DNA from: Pirellula sp.
GTDB lineage: Bacteria; Planctomycetota; Planctomycetia; Pirellulales; Pirellulaceae
Direction of reading: 5' to 3'
Assembly (NCBI GenBank): GCA_021736575.1
Contig: JAIPFP010000010.1
Location: forward strand, 1-51,003
Length of the DNA: 51,003 nt
In this document: one piece after another, positions 26,931-37,420 of the stretch
Position numbering within the stretch: the first letter of the stretch is position 1
Layout of the letters: each line of letters begins with the position of its first letter
Program-made: the position numbers and the translations under genes
Notes under the pieces: generated by a model
What the model was told of the DNA's origin: nothing
Databases searched by the model: none
The model's input: the letters and a program-made list of their open reading frames with translations, nothing else

Positions 26931-29900
26931 TCACTCTTTCGTTAGGGTTTCGTCAAGATTCAAAACAGCCAAGCACAACGCCGTCCAACTTGCCAACTCA
27001 ATGCGGTCCAAATCGGAGCTTGCTTTTGAATCGCCGATGGCAAGTAAGCTATTCGCGTTGTTGGGATGCTCAGCAAATTCTTGGCGGCTTCGCGAAAGAC
27101 CCGTGAGCAAAACATTTTTTTCGCTCGGTGTAGCCGTTCTAGCAAGAACTCGTTGAAACACGTGATCGATGCGAACTGCATCTTCGCTGGCTGGTGTGTT
27201 CAGAATCTGTGTTGCAAGCCCGCGCGCCGCCTCGACAAACGTGACGTCGTTTAGCGTGAACAGGGCCTGTAGAGGCGTATTGGTTCGCACAACTTTGACA
27301 CTGCATACTTGTCTGGATGCATTATCAAAAAACATGGTTGGCCCAACGATTCGCCTCCAAAACGTGTAGAGACTTCGGCGATAAAGCGATTCTCCCACAT
27401 CCTGTTTATATTTCTTATTGCCGAATGTCGCTTCCTCCCATACACCCTCTGGCTGATAGCCATTGACTGCAGGCCCACCAAGTGTTTTGACCAATAGACC
27501 ACTTGCAGCGAGGGCTTGATCTCGCACCATCCAACTGGGCATACGGAATCTTGGTCCACGTGCCAAGTAACGATTTTCCGGGTCATCCGTCGCGATGGAC
27601 GAATCGGAAAAGCGCGAAGACTGCCGATACGCATGACTGGTCACGATGAGTTGAACCAATTGCTTCGTATCCCAGCCACTATCTCGAAACTCAGCCGCGA
27701 GCCACTCGTGCAACTCAAGATAGCGAGGTATTTCGCCTTGCGATCCAAAGTCTTCGACAGTCTTTACTAAACCTATGCCAAAGAACTGTTGCCAAAAACG
27801 ATTGACGATCACTCGAGCGGTGAGCGGTTGATCCTTGGAAACCAGCCATCTTGCCATGGCGAGCCGGTCAGCTCGCGAGTCTGTCGGAAGCGGTGGCAGG
27901 CTAGCTGGTACATTGGCGGTCACTTGCGGTCCTGGATCATTGTAAAGGCCGCGATTTAAGAGAAACGTATCGCGGGGCTTGTCGCGTTCGCCCATGACCA
28001 TGACATCGGGTATTTTCGCCACGACCGATTTTCGTTGGTCTCTCAGTCCACTCATGGTTTTCTCTAACGATTTGGTCTCGTCATCGGATTGTTGGTGACG
28101 CTTAACCAAGAGTTCTCGCTCGGCTTTGGAACGTTCTGGTTCGGGCTTGGCAAGTGCCGATTCGAACTCTGGTTCGAAGGCTTCGAGGGCTGCATTCCTG
28201 TTCGAACTAGTCGAGAGCCGGAATCGTCCAATATTGTGTTGAGCATGTGAGGATTCGTGACGCAACAAAATCACAAGCCGCTCATTGGGCTCGAGTTGAA
28301 TGGGTTCTTCGAAATAAAACGCGGCGCTGTGAGAACGATCCACGATTCGGCCCTCCCAGACCGCCCAACCCGTCTTCGAATCGCCATCTAGGGTGGTCGA
28401 AATCTTGTGCTCGCCTTGTTCAAACGTGGCCTTGGCGTCGACTATCTTGACACGGACGCGAGAGGTTGTGCCTTCGTTTTCGTTTTCAAGGCTTTTGCGG
28501 AAAATCTCCCGATAAACTTCGAAGGAAGTCAGTACAAAGTTCCCGCTGTCCGCCCTCGAAAGGCCATTCTTGGTCATGCTTTTGTCTTGCATGGCATCGA
28601 GCCGAATGGTTGCAACTGTTTCTGTCTCAGGCTTTAAAGCAATCTCATAAACATCATTCGTCGGATTTTCGCCCGAAGCGAGAACGGATCGATCGCCTTC
28701 GATTTTCAGCTTCTGATGCTGGGCGGTTGCTGAAAGTAAAGTGGCGACTTTCCAATCGAAAAATTGGGGCGACTGGCGCAGCATGTCTTCCCATTCGAGT
28801 TGCTTTGCAAGAAGCTCGTTCGCTCTCGCATTGATTTCGCCTTGTACGATCCGAATCTGAGCGTCGAACTTGTCGATTTGTGATTTTTGCTCTTGGTTTG
28901 GGACTGAAAGGATGGGTAGTGTTTTGGCGTTGCCACCACCTCCGTCGACAGGGGTCTGGTTAAAGAACGCGAATAACTGGTAATACTCGGCTTGTTTGAC
29001 AGCATCGAACTTGTGATCGTGACATCGACAACAATTGAGCGTCAGCCCGAGCCAAACCGTCCCCATTGTTTCGGTCATGTCCATCACATAATCAACTCGA
29101 TTTTCTTCGGCAATTCGCCCACCTTCGCCATTGATCATGTGATTGCGACAAAAGCCGGTGGCAAGTTTTTGTTCCAAAGTGGCATCGGGAAGCATATCGC
29201 CGGCCAGTTGCCAAAGAGTAAATTGATCGAACGGGAGGTTGGCGTTGAAGGCCCGAACAACCCAATCGCGCCAAGGCCACATGGTTCGTTCGTTGTCCCC
29301 TTGGTAACCGTTGGTGTCGGCATAGCGAGCTGCGTCGAGCCAATCCCATGCCATGCGTTCCCCGAATGCACTCGATTGCAAAAGACGAGCAACAACTTTT
29401 TCGTATGCCGCGGGTGTCGTATCTGCAACAAAGTCATCCACTTCGTTTACGGTAGGCGGCAGTCCCGTCAGGTCGAGAGTCACCCGCCGGATCAAGGTCC
29501 GACGATCTGCTTCGAGAGCGGGCTTCCATCCGCGACTCAATAACTGGCTCTGAATAAAGGCGTCGATAGGGTTGCGAATAGGGCTCGCTTCGCCCGTGTC
29601 CAAGACTGGAATCGCAGGCTTGATGAGAGGCATAAACGACCAGTGCTCTTCCCAGATCGCGCCCTGATCGATCCATCGCTTGATTGTTTCGATCTGGTCT
29701 TTCTTGGGTTGTCTGTTCGATTTTGGTGGAGGCATTCGTTCGTGGTCCTCGTGCGATAGCATGCGCCGGACCATTTCACTGGCGGATGCGTCATTGACTT
29801 GGATGACCGAGAGAGCCCCATCGCGTTGATCGAGCCTCAGGTCGGCTTCCCGATGATTGGTATCCGGACCATGGCATGTAAAACAAAGGTCCGACAAAAT

Positions 29901-30044
29901 GGGGCGGACATCTCGATTGAATGACACGTGCTGCGAGCCTTCGGGAGGACTGGCTATCATTCGTTTTGACGACAAGCCGCTAAGCAGGGCCAAAAGAAAG
30001 AGCCAAGTAAAAATGATCCTATATGGGTTGCGAAATGGACTCAT
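26931..30044 (-). CDS. PSCyt1-DUF1549-DUF1553 planctomycete cytochrome (module 1)
   Basis: Large exported protein of 1037 residues. After a signal peptide (hydrophobic 10-24) comes a planctomycete cytochrome C domain with haem motif C54-F-T-C57-H58 ([16 protein letters not shown]). The DUF1549 domain (about 150-370; [34 protein letters not shown]) follows, then a coiled and beta-sandwich middle, and the DUF1553 domain (about 720-990; [35 protein letters not shown]-like, [15 protein letters not shown]). It is three bases upstream of its DUF1501 partner, so one transcript is likely. The combination is characteristic of planctomycetes, with unknown substrate and a probable periplasmic or surface redox role. 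Confidence 0.92.
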   Translation of the reverse strand: MSPFRNPYRIIFTWLFLLALLSGLSSKRMIASPPEGSQHVSFNRDVRPILSDLCFTCHGPDTNHREADLRLDQRDGALSVIQVNDASASEMVRRMLSHEDHERMPPPKSNRQPKKDQIETIKRWIDQGAIWEEHWSFMPLIKPAIPVLDTGEASPIRNPIDAFIQSQLLSRGWKPALEADRRTLIRRVTLDLTGLPPTVNEVDDFVADTTPAAYEKVVARLLQSSAFGERMAWDWLDAARYADTNGYQGDNERTMWPWRDWVVRAFNANLPFDQFTLWQLAGDMLPDATLEQKLATGFCRNHMINGEGGRIAEENRVDYVMDMTETMGTVWLGLTLNCCRCHDHKFDAVKQAEYYQLFAFFNQTPVDGGGGNAKTLPILSVPNQEQKSQIDKFDAQIRIVQGEINARANELLAKQLEWEDMLRQSPQFFDWKVATLLSATAQHQKLKIEGDRSVLASGENPTNDVYEIALKPETETVATIRLDAMQDKSMTKNGLSRADSGNFVLTSFEVYREIFRKSLENENEGTTSRVRVKIVDAKATFEQGEHKISTTLDGDSKTGWAVWEGRIVDRSHSAAFYFEEPIQLEPNERLVILLRHESSHAQHNIGRFRLSTSSNRNAALEAFEPEFESALAKPEPERSKAERELLVKRHQQSDDETKSLEKTMSGLRDQRKSVVAKIPDVMVMGERDKPRDTFLLNRGLYNDPGPQVTANVPASLPPLPTDSRADRLAMARWLVSKDQPLTARVIVNRFWQQFFGIGLVKTVEDFGSQGEIPRYLELHEWLAAEFRDSGWDTKQLVQLIVTSHAYRQSSRFSDSSIATDDPENRYLARGPRFRMPSWMVRDQALAASGLLVKTLGGPAVNGYQPEGVWEEATFGNKKYKQDVGESLYRRSLYTFWRRIVGPTMFFDNASRQVCSVKVVRTNTPLQALFTLNDVTFVEAARGLATQILNTPASEDAVRIDHVFQRVLARTATPSEKNVLLTGLSRSRQEFAEHPNNANSLLAIGDSKASSDLDRIELASWTALCLAVLNLDETLTKE

Positions 30045-30343
30045 GTGCTTAACGGGAGACTCTTAGCAGGTGGCGGGCTCGTCGATCTAGCGAATGATAC
30101 GATTGTACTTCAAATTTGTGTCTAGGCAGGAAGGTTAACTTTGCCGCCGCAGCCTGAATATCGAAAAGAGTTAATCGTTTGTTAACATTTGATTGGCGAA
30201 ATATTAAGAAAAATAGTCCACCATTCTAACTTCCGTATTGGACGACACACAGCCAATCGCGGTACCGTTTCGATGAACGACGTAGAACGACAGGTAGAAC
30301 TATGGAAGGGGTTTCAGATGGTTTGCTCGATTGGATCAACGCG
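30045..30343. promoter_or_regulatory. AT-rich divergent promoter region between the two DUF1501/DUF1553 modules
   Basis: About 300 bases between two divergently transcribed modules. The part around 30170-30225 is clearly AT-rich compared with its surroundings (gttaacatttgattgg, aaatattaagaaaaatag), as expected for promoters in both directions. I could not fix individual -35/-10 boxes or an operator. Confidence 0.4.
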
Positions 30344-31018
30344 ATGAAAAGAACACTTGTTTCCATAGTAAGCGTACTTTGGATCCTCAATGCAATGACA
30401 ACTTGTTTCGTGATGGCGGGTGATTCCAACGTGGTTCCAGTCAGCAAGCGCACCGAGAAAATATCGTTCCAAAACGGTGTCGACCACTATTCTGGAACAG
30501 TCGACACGGAAATATGGGCGCTCGCACCCACAACGTTGTTGGAATCCAACCCAAACGCTTCGTCCGATGCGAACAACGATGGTGGTGAGAGCCAGGTACT
30601 AATTCGCTTCGACAACATCATTGGATCGAGCCCCAACCAAATCCCGAAGAACGCCCGGATCGCTTCTGCCCGAATGCATGTTAGCGCTTTCGATCAAGGG
30701 AGCACAGTCAATCTGCATCGGATGCTTGTTCCATTCTCGAAGTCTGCGACCTGGAGTTCCGTTATCGATGGGATTTCCGCAGATGATCTGGAAGCTTCGC
30801 GGCACAAAGACAGTTTCACGTTTGGAAAGATTGCGGCCAACTCCTCGACCATTGTCTTTGACGTGACCGACACAGTTCAAGCTTGGGCAACAGGACAAGC
30901 CAACCATGGCTGGGTCTTTCTGAACACCGGCGGCAACGGTTGGGATTTCTATGCCAGCGAATTCGAGGAAACCGAACAACGCCCAAAGCTTGTTGTCGAA
31001 TTCGAACGAGCCCGCTGA
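30344..31018 (+). CDS. Secreted DNRLRE-type (CBM96-like) protein
   Basis: Exported protein of 224 residues with a signal peptide (MKRTLVSIVSVLWILNAMTT). The mature part resembles DNRLRE/CBM96-type beta-sandwich modules: SQVLIRFDNI, ARIASARMHVSAFDQG, VPFSKSATWSSV, FDVTDTVQAWATGQANHGWVF and a closing RPKLVVEFE strand. Such modules bind polysaccharides or sit in large secreted enzymes. Here the module is free-standing. An in-frame ATG at 30302 would add 14 residues before the signal. It opens a plus-strand run that continues with a DUF1501 gene 67 bases later. Confidence 0.78.
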   Translation: MKRTLVSIVSVLWILNAMTTCFVMAGDSNVVPVSKRTEKISFQNGVDHYSGTVDTEIWALAPTTLLESNPNASSDANNDGGESQVLIRFDNIIGSSPNQIPKNARIASARMHVSAFDQGSTVNLHRMLVPFSKSATWSSVIDGISADDLEASRHKDSFTFGKIAANSSTIVFDVTDTVQAWATGQANHGWVFLNTGGNGWDFYASEFEETEQRPKLVVEFERAR

Positions 31019-31085
31019 GCCGAAATCCCCTCTCACTCTATAACCTTTGAACGCTTTCCGAACCATCAAAAACTAGGAGCAATGG

Positions 31086-32450
31086 ATGAGCCTGCAACGC
31101 AATCAACAATGGAAAAATGATCCATTCCACTTTCAACGTCCTTCGCGCAGGGACTTTCTGTATGTCGGATGGTTGGGTGGCGCTGGTTTAACCCTCGGAG
31201 AACTATTAAAGCTCGAATCGCAAGCGGCTGTTGACGGTCAAGCGAAAAAGAACGAGCCCAAAGCCAAGTCGGTGATCCACATCTATCTGCAAGGTGGATT
31301 CCCCCATATGGATAGCTTTGACCCAAAGCCCGACGCGCCCGCAGAGTATCGAGGCATCCTCGATCCAATCCAGACTTCGTTGCCTGGCGTCTACTTTAGT
31401 TCGCACATGAACCAAACAGCCAAGGTAGCTGACAAGATCACCGTCGTCCGCAGCATGACACATACCGAAGTCGATCATAGCCGAGGCGAACACAGCATGT
31501 TCACAGGCTATCGGCCAAGCCCCGCCCTGGTATATCCTAGCGTCGGATCGGTTGTAGCGCATGAGCTTGGGCCACGCGATGCGATGCCTGCCTATGTTTG
31601 CGTTCCAAACCAAGGAAGCCAATTTCTTGGTAGCGGCTACTTAAGCAACGCTTGTGGCCCTTTCTCGCTGGGTGCGGATCCGGCACGATCAAATTTCTCC
31701 GTTCGCGACTTGAATTTGCCGAAGGGGATCGACGAGACTCGGTTCAATCAACGCAAGGCCTGGAAAGAGTTGGTCGACGACCATTTTGCTCGCAACGAAC
31801 GGGATGATTCGCTTGCCACTATGGATTCGTTTTACCAGCGTGCCTACGATCTACTCGCTTCTCCACAAGCTCGCGAGGCATTCAGCCTAAAGAAGGAAAA
31901 CGACGCGACGAAGGAGCTCTACGGAATGAAACCGTGGGGACCCATTTTGCGACCGTCGGCGGGCGCGAGGCTGCTCATCGCAAGAAGATTGGTTGAAGCG
32001 GGTGCTCGATGCGTCACGGTGACGTATGGCGCTTGGGATACACATGCTTTTCACTATCGAAGCATCGGCACGCAATTGCCCGATTTGGATATGGCGTTTG
32101 CGGGGTTGATTCAAGATTTGGACCAACGGGGTATGCTCGATTCGACACTCGTGCTTGTCACAAGCGAATTCGGTCGCACTCCAAAAATCAATGCAGGTGG
32201 CGGTCGAGATCATTGGCCACGCGTGTTCAGCATCGTGATGGCGGGTGGCGGTGTCAAACGCGGCAGTATCTATGGCGCCTCCGACGCCTTGGCTGCGGAG
32301 CCCTCGGATTCGCCACTAGGCGTCGAGGACTATGTGACCACCGTCTACCACTTGCTGGGAATCGACGCCAGCAAAGCCCTCATGTCGCCCGGCGATCGAC
32401 CGCAAGCAATCGTGATGAATGGCAAAGTAGCGCGAGGAATTCTGGCCTGA
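31086..32450 (+). CDS. DUF1501 family protein with Tat signal (module 2)
   Basis: Exported protein of 454 residues. A twin-arginine leader (PSRRDFLYVGWLGGAGLTLG, residues 19-38) precedes the family core KSVIHIYLQGGFPHMDSFDPKP, VRSMTHTEVDHSRGEHSM, YGAWDTHAFH, TLVLVTSEFGRTP and GGRDHWPRVFSIVMAGGG, the sulfatase-like metal-binding layout of DUF1501. AGGAG (31075-31079) six bases before ATG 31086 fixes the start. The TGA stop overlaps the ATG of the next gene by one base. It differs clearly from the module 1 protein, so the two are old paralogues, not a recent duplication. Confidence 0.9.
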   Translation: MSLQRNQQWKNDPFHFQRPSRRDFLYVGWLGGAGLTLGELLKLESQAAVDGQAKKNEPKAKSVIHIYLQGGFPHMDSFDPKPDAPAEYRGILDPIQTSLPGVYFSSHMNQTAKVADKITVVRSMTHTEVDHSRGEHSMFTGYRPSPALVYPSVGSVVAHELGPRDAMPAYVCVPNQGSQFLGSGYLSNACGPFSLGADPARSNFSVRDLNLPKGIDETRFNQRKAWKELVDDHFARNERDDSLATMDSFYQRAYDLLASPQAREAFSLKKENDATKELYGMKPWGPILRPSAGARLLIARRLVEAGARCVTVTYGAWDTHAFHYRSIGTQLPDLDMAFAGLIQDLDQRGMLDSTLVLVTSEFGRTPKINAGGGRDHWPRVFSIVMAGGGVKRGSIYGASDALAAEPSDSPLGVEDYVTTVYHLLGIDASKALMSPGDRPQAIVMNGKVARGILA

Positions 32451-34885
32451 TGCGATTCATGCGATTCATTTTCACTAGTTCGCTACTTTTGCTCGTTGTA
32501 AGTGTGCTACTGGGCTCTCGACTTTCCGCTGCAAACCCATCTGTGGAAGCGTTGATTCCACCCATTGGAACGCGAGGGACAAATTTCGCCACCGTCGCAC
32601 GCGGATCTTCCCTTGGCAACGTCGAAGAAGTTCTCTTCTATAAAACCGGTCTGAGATGCGAACGAATCGAAAAGATCAACGACGACGAGGTTCGGCTGCA
32701 TATTGCAGTTGCCGACGACTGCTCGCTTGGAGCCCATCCGCTCCGCGTGCGTTCGAAGGGTGGCATCTCGGAGCTTCGTGCGATCACCGTTAGCCCTTAT
32801 CCGACGATTAAGGAGCTGAACGATAATGGTCCACAATGTATCGATCCAAACGTGACGGTCGTCGGCACGTTAGGAGCGGACGATGTAGATGTTTATCAAT
32901 TCGCTGCAAAGGCAGGGGAGCGGATCTCTGCGGAAGCCGTCGCCGTGCGATTGGGAGTCAACTTGCTCGACACCGTTCTGACGCTTCGCGATGCCAACAA
33001 GAAAGTGTTGATGCGTGTTGACGATACTCCGATGCTCAATCAGGATCCGAGTCTTTCTATGAGAGCGCCAGCGGACGGAGACTACTTCGTCGAGATAACC
33101 AGCGTTGGTGCGAACGCAGACGCGGATAGTCCCTACGCTCTGCATATCGGGCATTTCCCGCGACCGACAAGCGTCTTCCCGCTCGGGGTTCGAGCGGATG
33201 TGGAATCGGAGTTGACCTTCATTCAAAATGATCAACCAAATACCGACATCATTCGAAAGTCGGTGAAGCTCCCCAGCGAGCCTTTTGGTCTCACTTGGCT
33301 TACGCTTATTGACGAAGGTCTAACTTGCCCGAGCCCAATCCCCATTCGTGTGACTTCCTATGCAAATGCGTCTGGCGATGATCCAAGTTCCCCTCAAGGC
33401 TCTTCGAGTGGTGCGCCCATATCCTTGCATGGGCGATTGGCAAACGAGGGTCAGTTTGGCCGCCATAGCTTTAAGGTTCCTCAAGACATGGAGATATGTG
33501 TCGAGGTGTTCGCTTCGCGGCTCGGTTCGCAATTGGATTCCATCGTCGAAGTGCGAAACCAAGACGATGAGTTGATCGCGTCGGGGGATGATATGGATAG
33601 CCACGACACACGCTTGATTTTTACGGCGAAAACCTCGGACACCTACGCTGCCACCGTTCGCGATAAACGCAAGCAGTTTGGCAATGGTTACACTTATTTG
33701 CTTGAGATTGTTCCGGTGAATAGGTCGATTACCACCTTTCTGCCTCGGCGCGATAAATTGTCTCAGTCTCGCCAAACGATCTCCGTCCCGCAGGGAAATC
33801 GTGCTTTGGGACTTTTGGGTGTACGGCGAGATCGAGTCAACGGCACAGTACAGTTGGCGTTGGAAAACCTTCCCTCCGGAGTTCGATTTGAAAGTCCTGT
33901 CATCGCTGATGACGCGTACGTCGTGCCGGTTGTGTTTGCCGCAGATGCAAGCTCACAAACAAGTGGTTCGTTGGCTAGCGTCAACGGTAGTCTGCACAAT
34001 GACCAATCGACATTGTTGGGTTCGTTTCGGCAGGTGGTGGACTTGGTGAGCGGACCTGCGGATGCGATTTTCCAACCGATTGTGGTGGACCGTTTGGCAG
34101 TTTCTGTCACAGAGCAAGTCCCGTTCACGGTGGAGTTGACTCAGCCGGCAACACCGCTTTCGGTCGATGGAACATTGGCCATCGAGGTCAAAATTCACCG
34201 CTCCGTCGGATTCGATTCACCCGTGGATGTCGTGATCCCGCTCTTACCCGAATGGGTTGACTGCGAGGCCAAGACTCGCATTCCTTCAGGAAAAGACACC
34301 GCTCACATCGTCTTGCAGGCCATGCCACAAGCCAACGCGGGCAAGAGATGGCCGCTCGTCGTTGAAGCAAGTGTTGGACTAAGTGAGCGATCGACCAAGG
34401 TAAACGTTGGTGCGATTGACGTAATGCCAACTCCAGCATCGACCATTGGAATGCATAGCATCTCAAGTTCGCTTCGTTCGATAGCCATTGACGCATCGCC
34501 AGCCCATGGATCTATCGCAAACATCTCGGCTGAAGTGGGACAAACCGTCGGCTTCGAATGCAAACTCGAACTGCAAGATGCCGTTCCGAGCGACATGATT
34601 GCAACCGTTGAGGGGCTTCCAAACCGAGTTGCAGTCGAGCAAGTTGCGATCCAGCGCGGTGCTAAATCTATTCGCTTTCGGCTCGTTCTCGATGAAGATG
34701 CTCCGACGGGCACGTACGACAAGCTTGTCTGCCGATTAACTGGTGAACTGGACGGGCAAAAAGTTACCTATTGTGTTGCTCGCAATACCAAACTAGTCAT
34801 CGCGGCCAAAGGCCAATCGCAAAAAGATGAATTGGGACGTCCTCTTAGCCCGTTGGAAGCTCTGCGTCTTCGGAACACGAAGTAA
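32450..34885 (+). CDS. Secreted protein with two PPC-like beta domains
   Basis: Exported protein of 811 residues starting at the ATG that overlaps the DUF1501 stop (TGATG). It has a signal peptide (MRFMRFIFTSSLLLLVVSVL). Two prepeptidase-C-terminal-like beta-sandwich domains lie at about 130-225 (DVDVYQFAAKAGERISAEAV ... GDYFVEITSVG) and 323-422 (FGRHSFKVPQDMEICVEVFA ... YLLEIV). The rest is beta-rich with Ig-like repeats. Such proteins accompany DUF1501/DUF1553 genes in planctomycetes and probably serve as surface or carbohydrate-binding partners. The frame extends upstream to 32009 inside the previous gene but is not coding there. Confidence 0.82.
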   Translation: MRFMRFIFTSSLLLLVVSVLLGSRLSAANPSVEALIPPIGTRGTNFATVARGSSLGNVEEVLFYKTGLRCERIEKINDDEVRLHIAVADDCSLGAHPLRVRSKGGISELRAITVSPYPTIKELNDNGPQCIDPNVTVVGTLGADDVDVYQFAAKAGERISAEAVAVRLGVNLLDTVLTLRDANKKVLMRVDDTPMLNQDPSLSMRAPADGDYFVEITSVGANADADSPYALHIGHFPRPTSVFPLGVRADVESELTFIQNDQPNTDIIRKSVKLPSEPFGLTWLTLIDEGLTCPSPIPIRVTSYANASGDDPSSPQGSSSGAPISLHGRLANEGQFGRHSFKVPQDMEICVEVFASRLGSQLDSIVEVRNQDDELIASGDDMDSHDTRLIFTAKTSDTYAATVRDKRKQFGNGYTYLLEIVPVNRSITTFLPRRDKLSQSRQTISVPQGNRALGLLGVRRDRVNGTVQLALENLPSGVRFESPVIADDAYVVPVVFAADASSQTSGSLASVNGSLHNDQSTLLGSFRQVVDLVSGPADAIFQPIVVDRLAVSVTEQVPFTVELTQPATPLSVDGTLAIEVKIHRSVGFDSPVDVVIPLLPEWVDCEAKTRIPSGKDTAHIVLQAMPQANAGKRWPLVVEASVGLSERSTKVNVGAIDVMPTPASTIGMHSISSSLRSIAIDASPAHGSIANISAEVGQTVGFECKLELQDAVPSDMIATVEGLPNRVAVEQVAIQRGAKSIRFRLVLDEDAPTGTYDKLVCRLTGELDGQKVTYCVARNTKLVIAAKGQSQKDELGRPLSPLEALRLRNTK

Positions 34886-34897
34886 AAAAGGGTTGTC

Positions 34898-37414
34898 ATG
34901 TTAAAATCTACTGTTCTCGCTTTGTCTTGCGTCGTCTTGTACTGCGCGTTCCTGGTGCAAAATACGACTTCGACAGAGCCAGACACGAGCAAGCGATCCG
35001 TCGGTTCGGACAAACGTAGTTCTGCCGCGGCGCTACCGAATCTTGAGTCGTTGCAGGTTGAGCCAAGCTTAATTGTGCTGCAAACCGCTCGAGATCCGCA
35101 ATCGGTTGTGGTTACGGCTCTGTACTCGGACGGTAGCACGAGCGATGTGACCTCATTGGTAGAACGAAATACCGTATCGTCCCCCGACGACAAGTCGAAA
35201 GCTCCAGTCGTTGACTATCTATCTGAGACATTCATTCCCCGCCGAGACGGAACGGCTCAAGTCACGTTTCGTTTTTCCGGACTTGAGACCGCGGCCAATG
35301 TCACCGTAAAGGGGTCCAGCAACCAACCTGAAATTAGCTTTCGAAACGAAGTCATGCCTACACTGACTCGTGCGGGTTGTAACACGGGTAAATGCCACGG
35401 TTCCGCATCCGGAAAGGATGGCTTTCGATTGAGTCTCTTTGGTTACGATCCTGCGGGAGATCATTATCGATTGACGCGTGAAATGAGCGGGCGTCGCATC
35501 CGACTCACGGATCCAGAGAGTTGCTTGCTGATGGCCAAAGCGACCGGCGAAGTTAATCACACTGGAGGTCAACGCATCGAAACGGGCACCAGCGCCTACG
35601 AGACTTTAATTCAGTGGCTGCATGAGGGGGCAAAACCGGATGCGAAAGATTCGGTCTTGCCAATCGGCATCGAGGTATTTCCCAAGCCTACGGTGTTTGC
35701 CGAACCCAATGGCGAGCAAAAACTAATCGTTGTGGCCAGCTACAGTGATGGTTCGCAACGCGATGTGACGCGTCTAGCTGTCTTTATGAGCAATAATGAG
35801 GCAGCCGCTGCCGTTTCTGAAGATGGACTGGTCCAAGCAAACGGACCTGGCGCAGCCTTTATCTTGGCTCGGTTCGATCAGTTCACGCAAGGCTCCACGA
35901 TCATTGTTAGGCCGGACAAACCCTTCGAATACCCACAATTGCCAACGCAGGGCGAAATCGACCAGTTGGTAGACAACCGCTTGCGATTCATGCATTTAGC
36001 ACCTTCGGAACTTGCAAATGACCAACAATTCCTGCGTCGCGTCACGATTGACTTGATTGGATTGCTGCCGACACCCGACGATTATGTTCAATTCATGAGC
36101 GACACATCCGCAGACAAACGCGAAAAGCTTGTCGATCGATTGCTCAAGCGGCCCGAGTTTCGTGATATTTGGGTCATGAAGTGGGCTGAGTTGTTACAAA
36201 TACGAACCAATAATGGAGTCAGTCCGAAAGCGCTTCGCCTCTATGATCGATGGCTACGCGACGCGGTGCATGCCGGTACGACGATCGACAAGATTGTTCG
36301 CATTCTGTTGCCCGCGAGTGGCGGTTCTCTCGAAAACCCCGCAACCAACTACTATCAAACCGAGACAACGCCACAATTGTTGGCTGAAAACGTTGCTCAG
36401 GTATTCTTAGGAACTCGCATTCAATGCGCTCAATGCCACAACCATCCTTTCGACCGTTGGACAATGGACGACTATTATGGATTTGCTTCGTTCTTTAGCC
36501 AAGTCGGATACAAGCAGGCCGAAGATCCACGTGAATTGACGATCTACAACGCCGCCGAAGGAGAGATGCTCCATCCGACCAGCAACCGCCGCGTGTTTCC
36601 CAAATTCCTCGGGGCTGAAATTCCTAAAATGAATGAGGGTCAGGACAATCGGCAAGTGCTCGCCGAGTGGGTTGCTTCGCATGAAAACGGTGCCTTCGCG
36701 AAGAATATTTCCAACATTATCTGGGCGCATTTCTTCGGTGTGGGCATCGTGGATCCGGTGGACGACATGCGCATTAGCAATCCCCCGTCCAATCCAGAAT
36801 TGCTGGATCATCTTGCTAAGAGATTGGTCCATCATCAGTTCTCGCTCGAAGGCATCGTTCGCGAGATCTGCACGTCCAGAACCTATCAGTTGGCAACCCA
36901 ACGCAACGCTTCGAATCAGTGGGATGAGCGTGAATTCTCGCATCAAAAGATTCGCCGAATGCGAGCGGAAGTACTTTTGGATTGTATCACTCAAGCCACG
37001 GAGACAACGGATCGATTGCCCGGTTTGCCGGCCGGTTCGCGAGCGGTACAAGTTGCAGATGGATTGGCTGCCCACTACTTTTTGACGACATTTGGTCGCT
37101 CGAATCGAGCCACCCCTTGCACGTGCGAAGTCAAAACATCTCCCACCTTATCCCAAGCGTTGCACTTGCTCAATGGCGAGACGACAGGGGGCAAAGTAAG
37201 CGACGGGACGTTTGTACCGAGAATGCTTGAGGCGGGAAACTCGGCAGGAGATGTCGTCAAGGCAATCTATGTTCGCTGCTTGACTCGTGAACCTACCGAT
37301 CTAGAGCTCAAATCCGTCTTCGCAAAACTGGAGTCCTACAAGGAATCTCGTGATGGCCTAGAAGATCTGTTCTGGGCCATCCTAAACTCTAATGAATTCG
37401 TATTCAACCATTAA
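34898..37414 (+). CDS. Ig-like/DUF1549/DUF1553 planctomycete cytochrome (module 2)
   Basis: Exported protein of 838 residues. A hydrophobic leader (LALSCVVLYCAFLV) is followed by a bacterial Ig-like domain (about 50-140; SDGSTSDVT). A haem-type motif of the C-x4-C-H kind (C161-NTGK-C166-H167) is in RAGCNTGKCHG. A second Ig-like repeat follows, then DUF1549 (RRVTIDLIGLLPTPDDY), a classical C510-A-Q-C513-H514 and the DUF1553 domain (IIWAHFFGVGIVDPVDDMR, TPCTCEVKTSPTLSQALHLLNG). It belongs to the subfamily with the long first haem spacing. Its last 190 bases have diverged partial copies flanking the nitric oxide synthase gene at 43.5 and 44.9 kb. Confidence 0.9.
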   Translation: MLKSTVLALSCVVLYCAFLVQNTTSTEPDTSKRSVGSDKRSSAAALPNLESLQVEPSLIVLQTARDPQSVVVTALYSDGSTSDVTSLVERNTVSSPDDKSKAPVVDYLSETFIPRRDGTAQVTFRFSGLETAANVTVKGSSNQPEISFRNEVMPTLTRAGCNTGKCHGSASGKDGFRLSLFGYDPAGDHYRLTREMSGRRIRLTDPESCLLMAKATGEVNHTGGQRIETGTSAYETLIQWLHEGAKPDAKDSVLPIGIEVFPKPTVFAEPNGEQKLIVVASYSDGSQRDVTRLAVFMSNNEAAAAVSEDGLVQANGPGAAFILARFDQFTQGSTIIVRPDKPFEYPQLPTQGEIDQLVDNRLRFMHLAPSELANDQQFLRRVTIDLIGLLPTPDDYVQFMSDTSADKREKLVDRLLKRPEFRDIWVMKWAELLQIRTNNGVSPKALRLYDRWLRDAVHAGTTIDKIVRILLPASGGSLENPATNYYQTETTPQLLAENVAQVFLGTRIQCAQCHNHPFDRWTMDDYYGFASFFSQVGYKQAEDPRELTIYNAAEGEMLHPTSNRRVFPKFLGAEIPKMNEGQDNRQVLAEWVASHENGAFAKNISNIIWAHFFGVGIVDPVDDMRISNPPSNPELLDHLAKRLVHHQFSLEGIVREICTSRTYQLATQRNASNQWDEREFSHQKIRRMRAEVLLDCITQATETTDRLPGLPAGSRAVQVADGLAAHYFLTTFGRSNRATPCTCEVKTSPTLSQALHLLNGETTGGKVSDGTFVPRMLEAGNSAGDVVKAIYVRCLTREPTDLELKSVFAKLESYKESRDGLEDLFWAILNSNEFVFNH

Positions 37415-37420
37415 TAAAAG

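Noticed and set aside
32009-32449. Upstream extension of the PPC-domain gene inside the DUF1501 gene
   Set aside because: Arg/His-rich out-of-frame reading of the DUF1501 sequence; the TGATG overlap gives a signal peptide at 32450.
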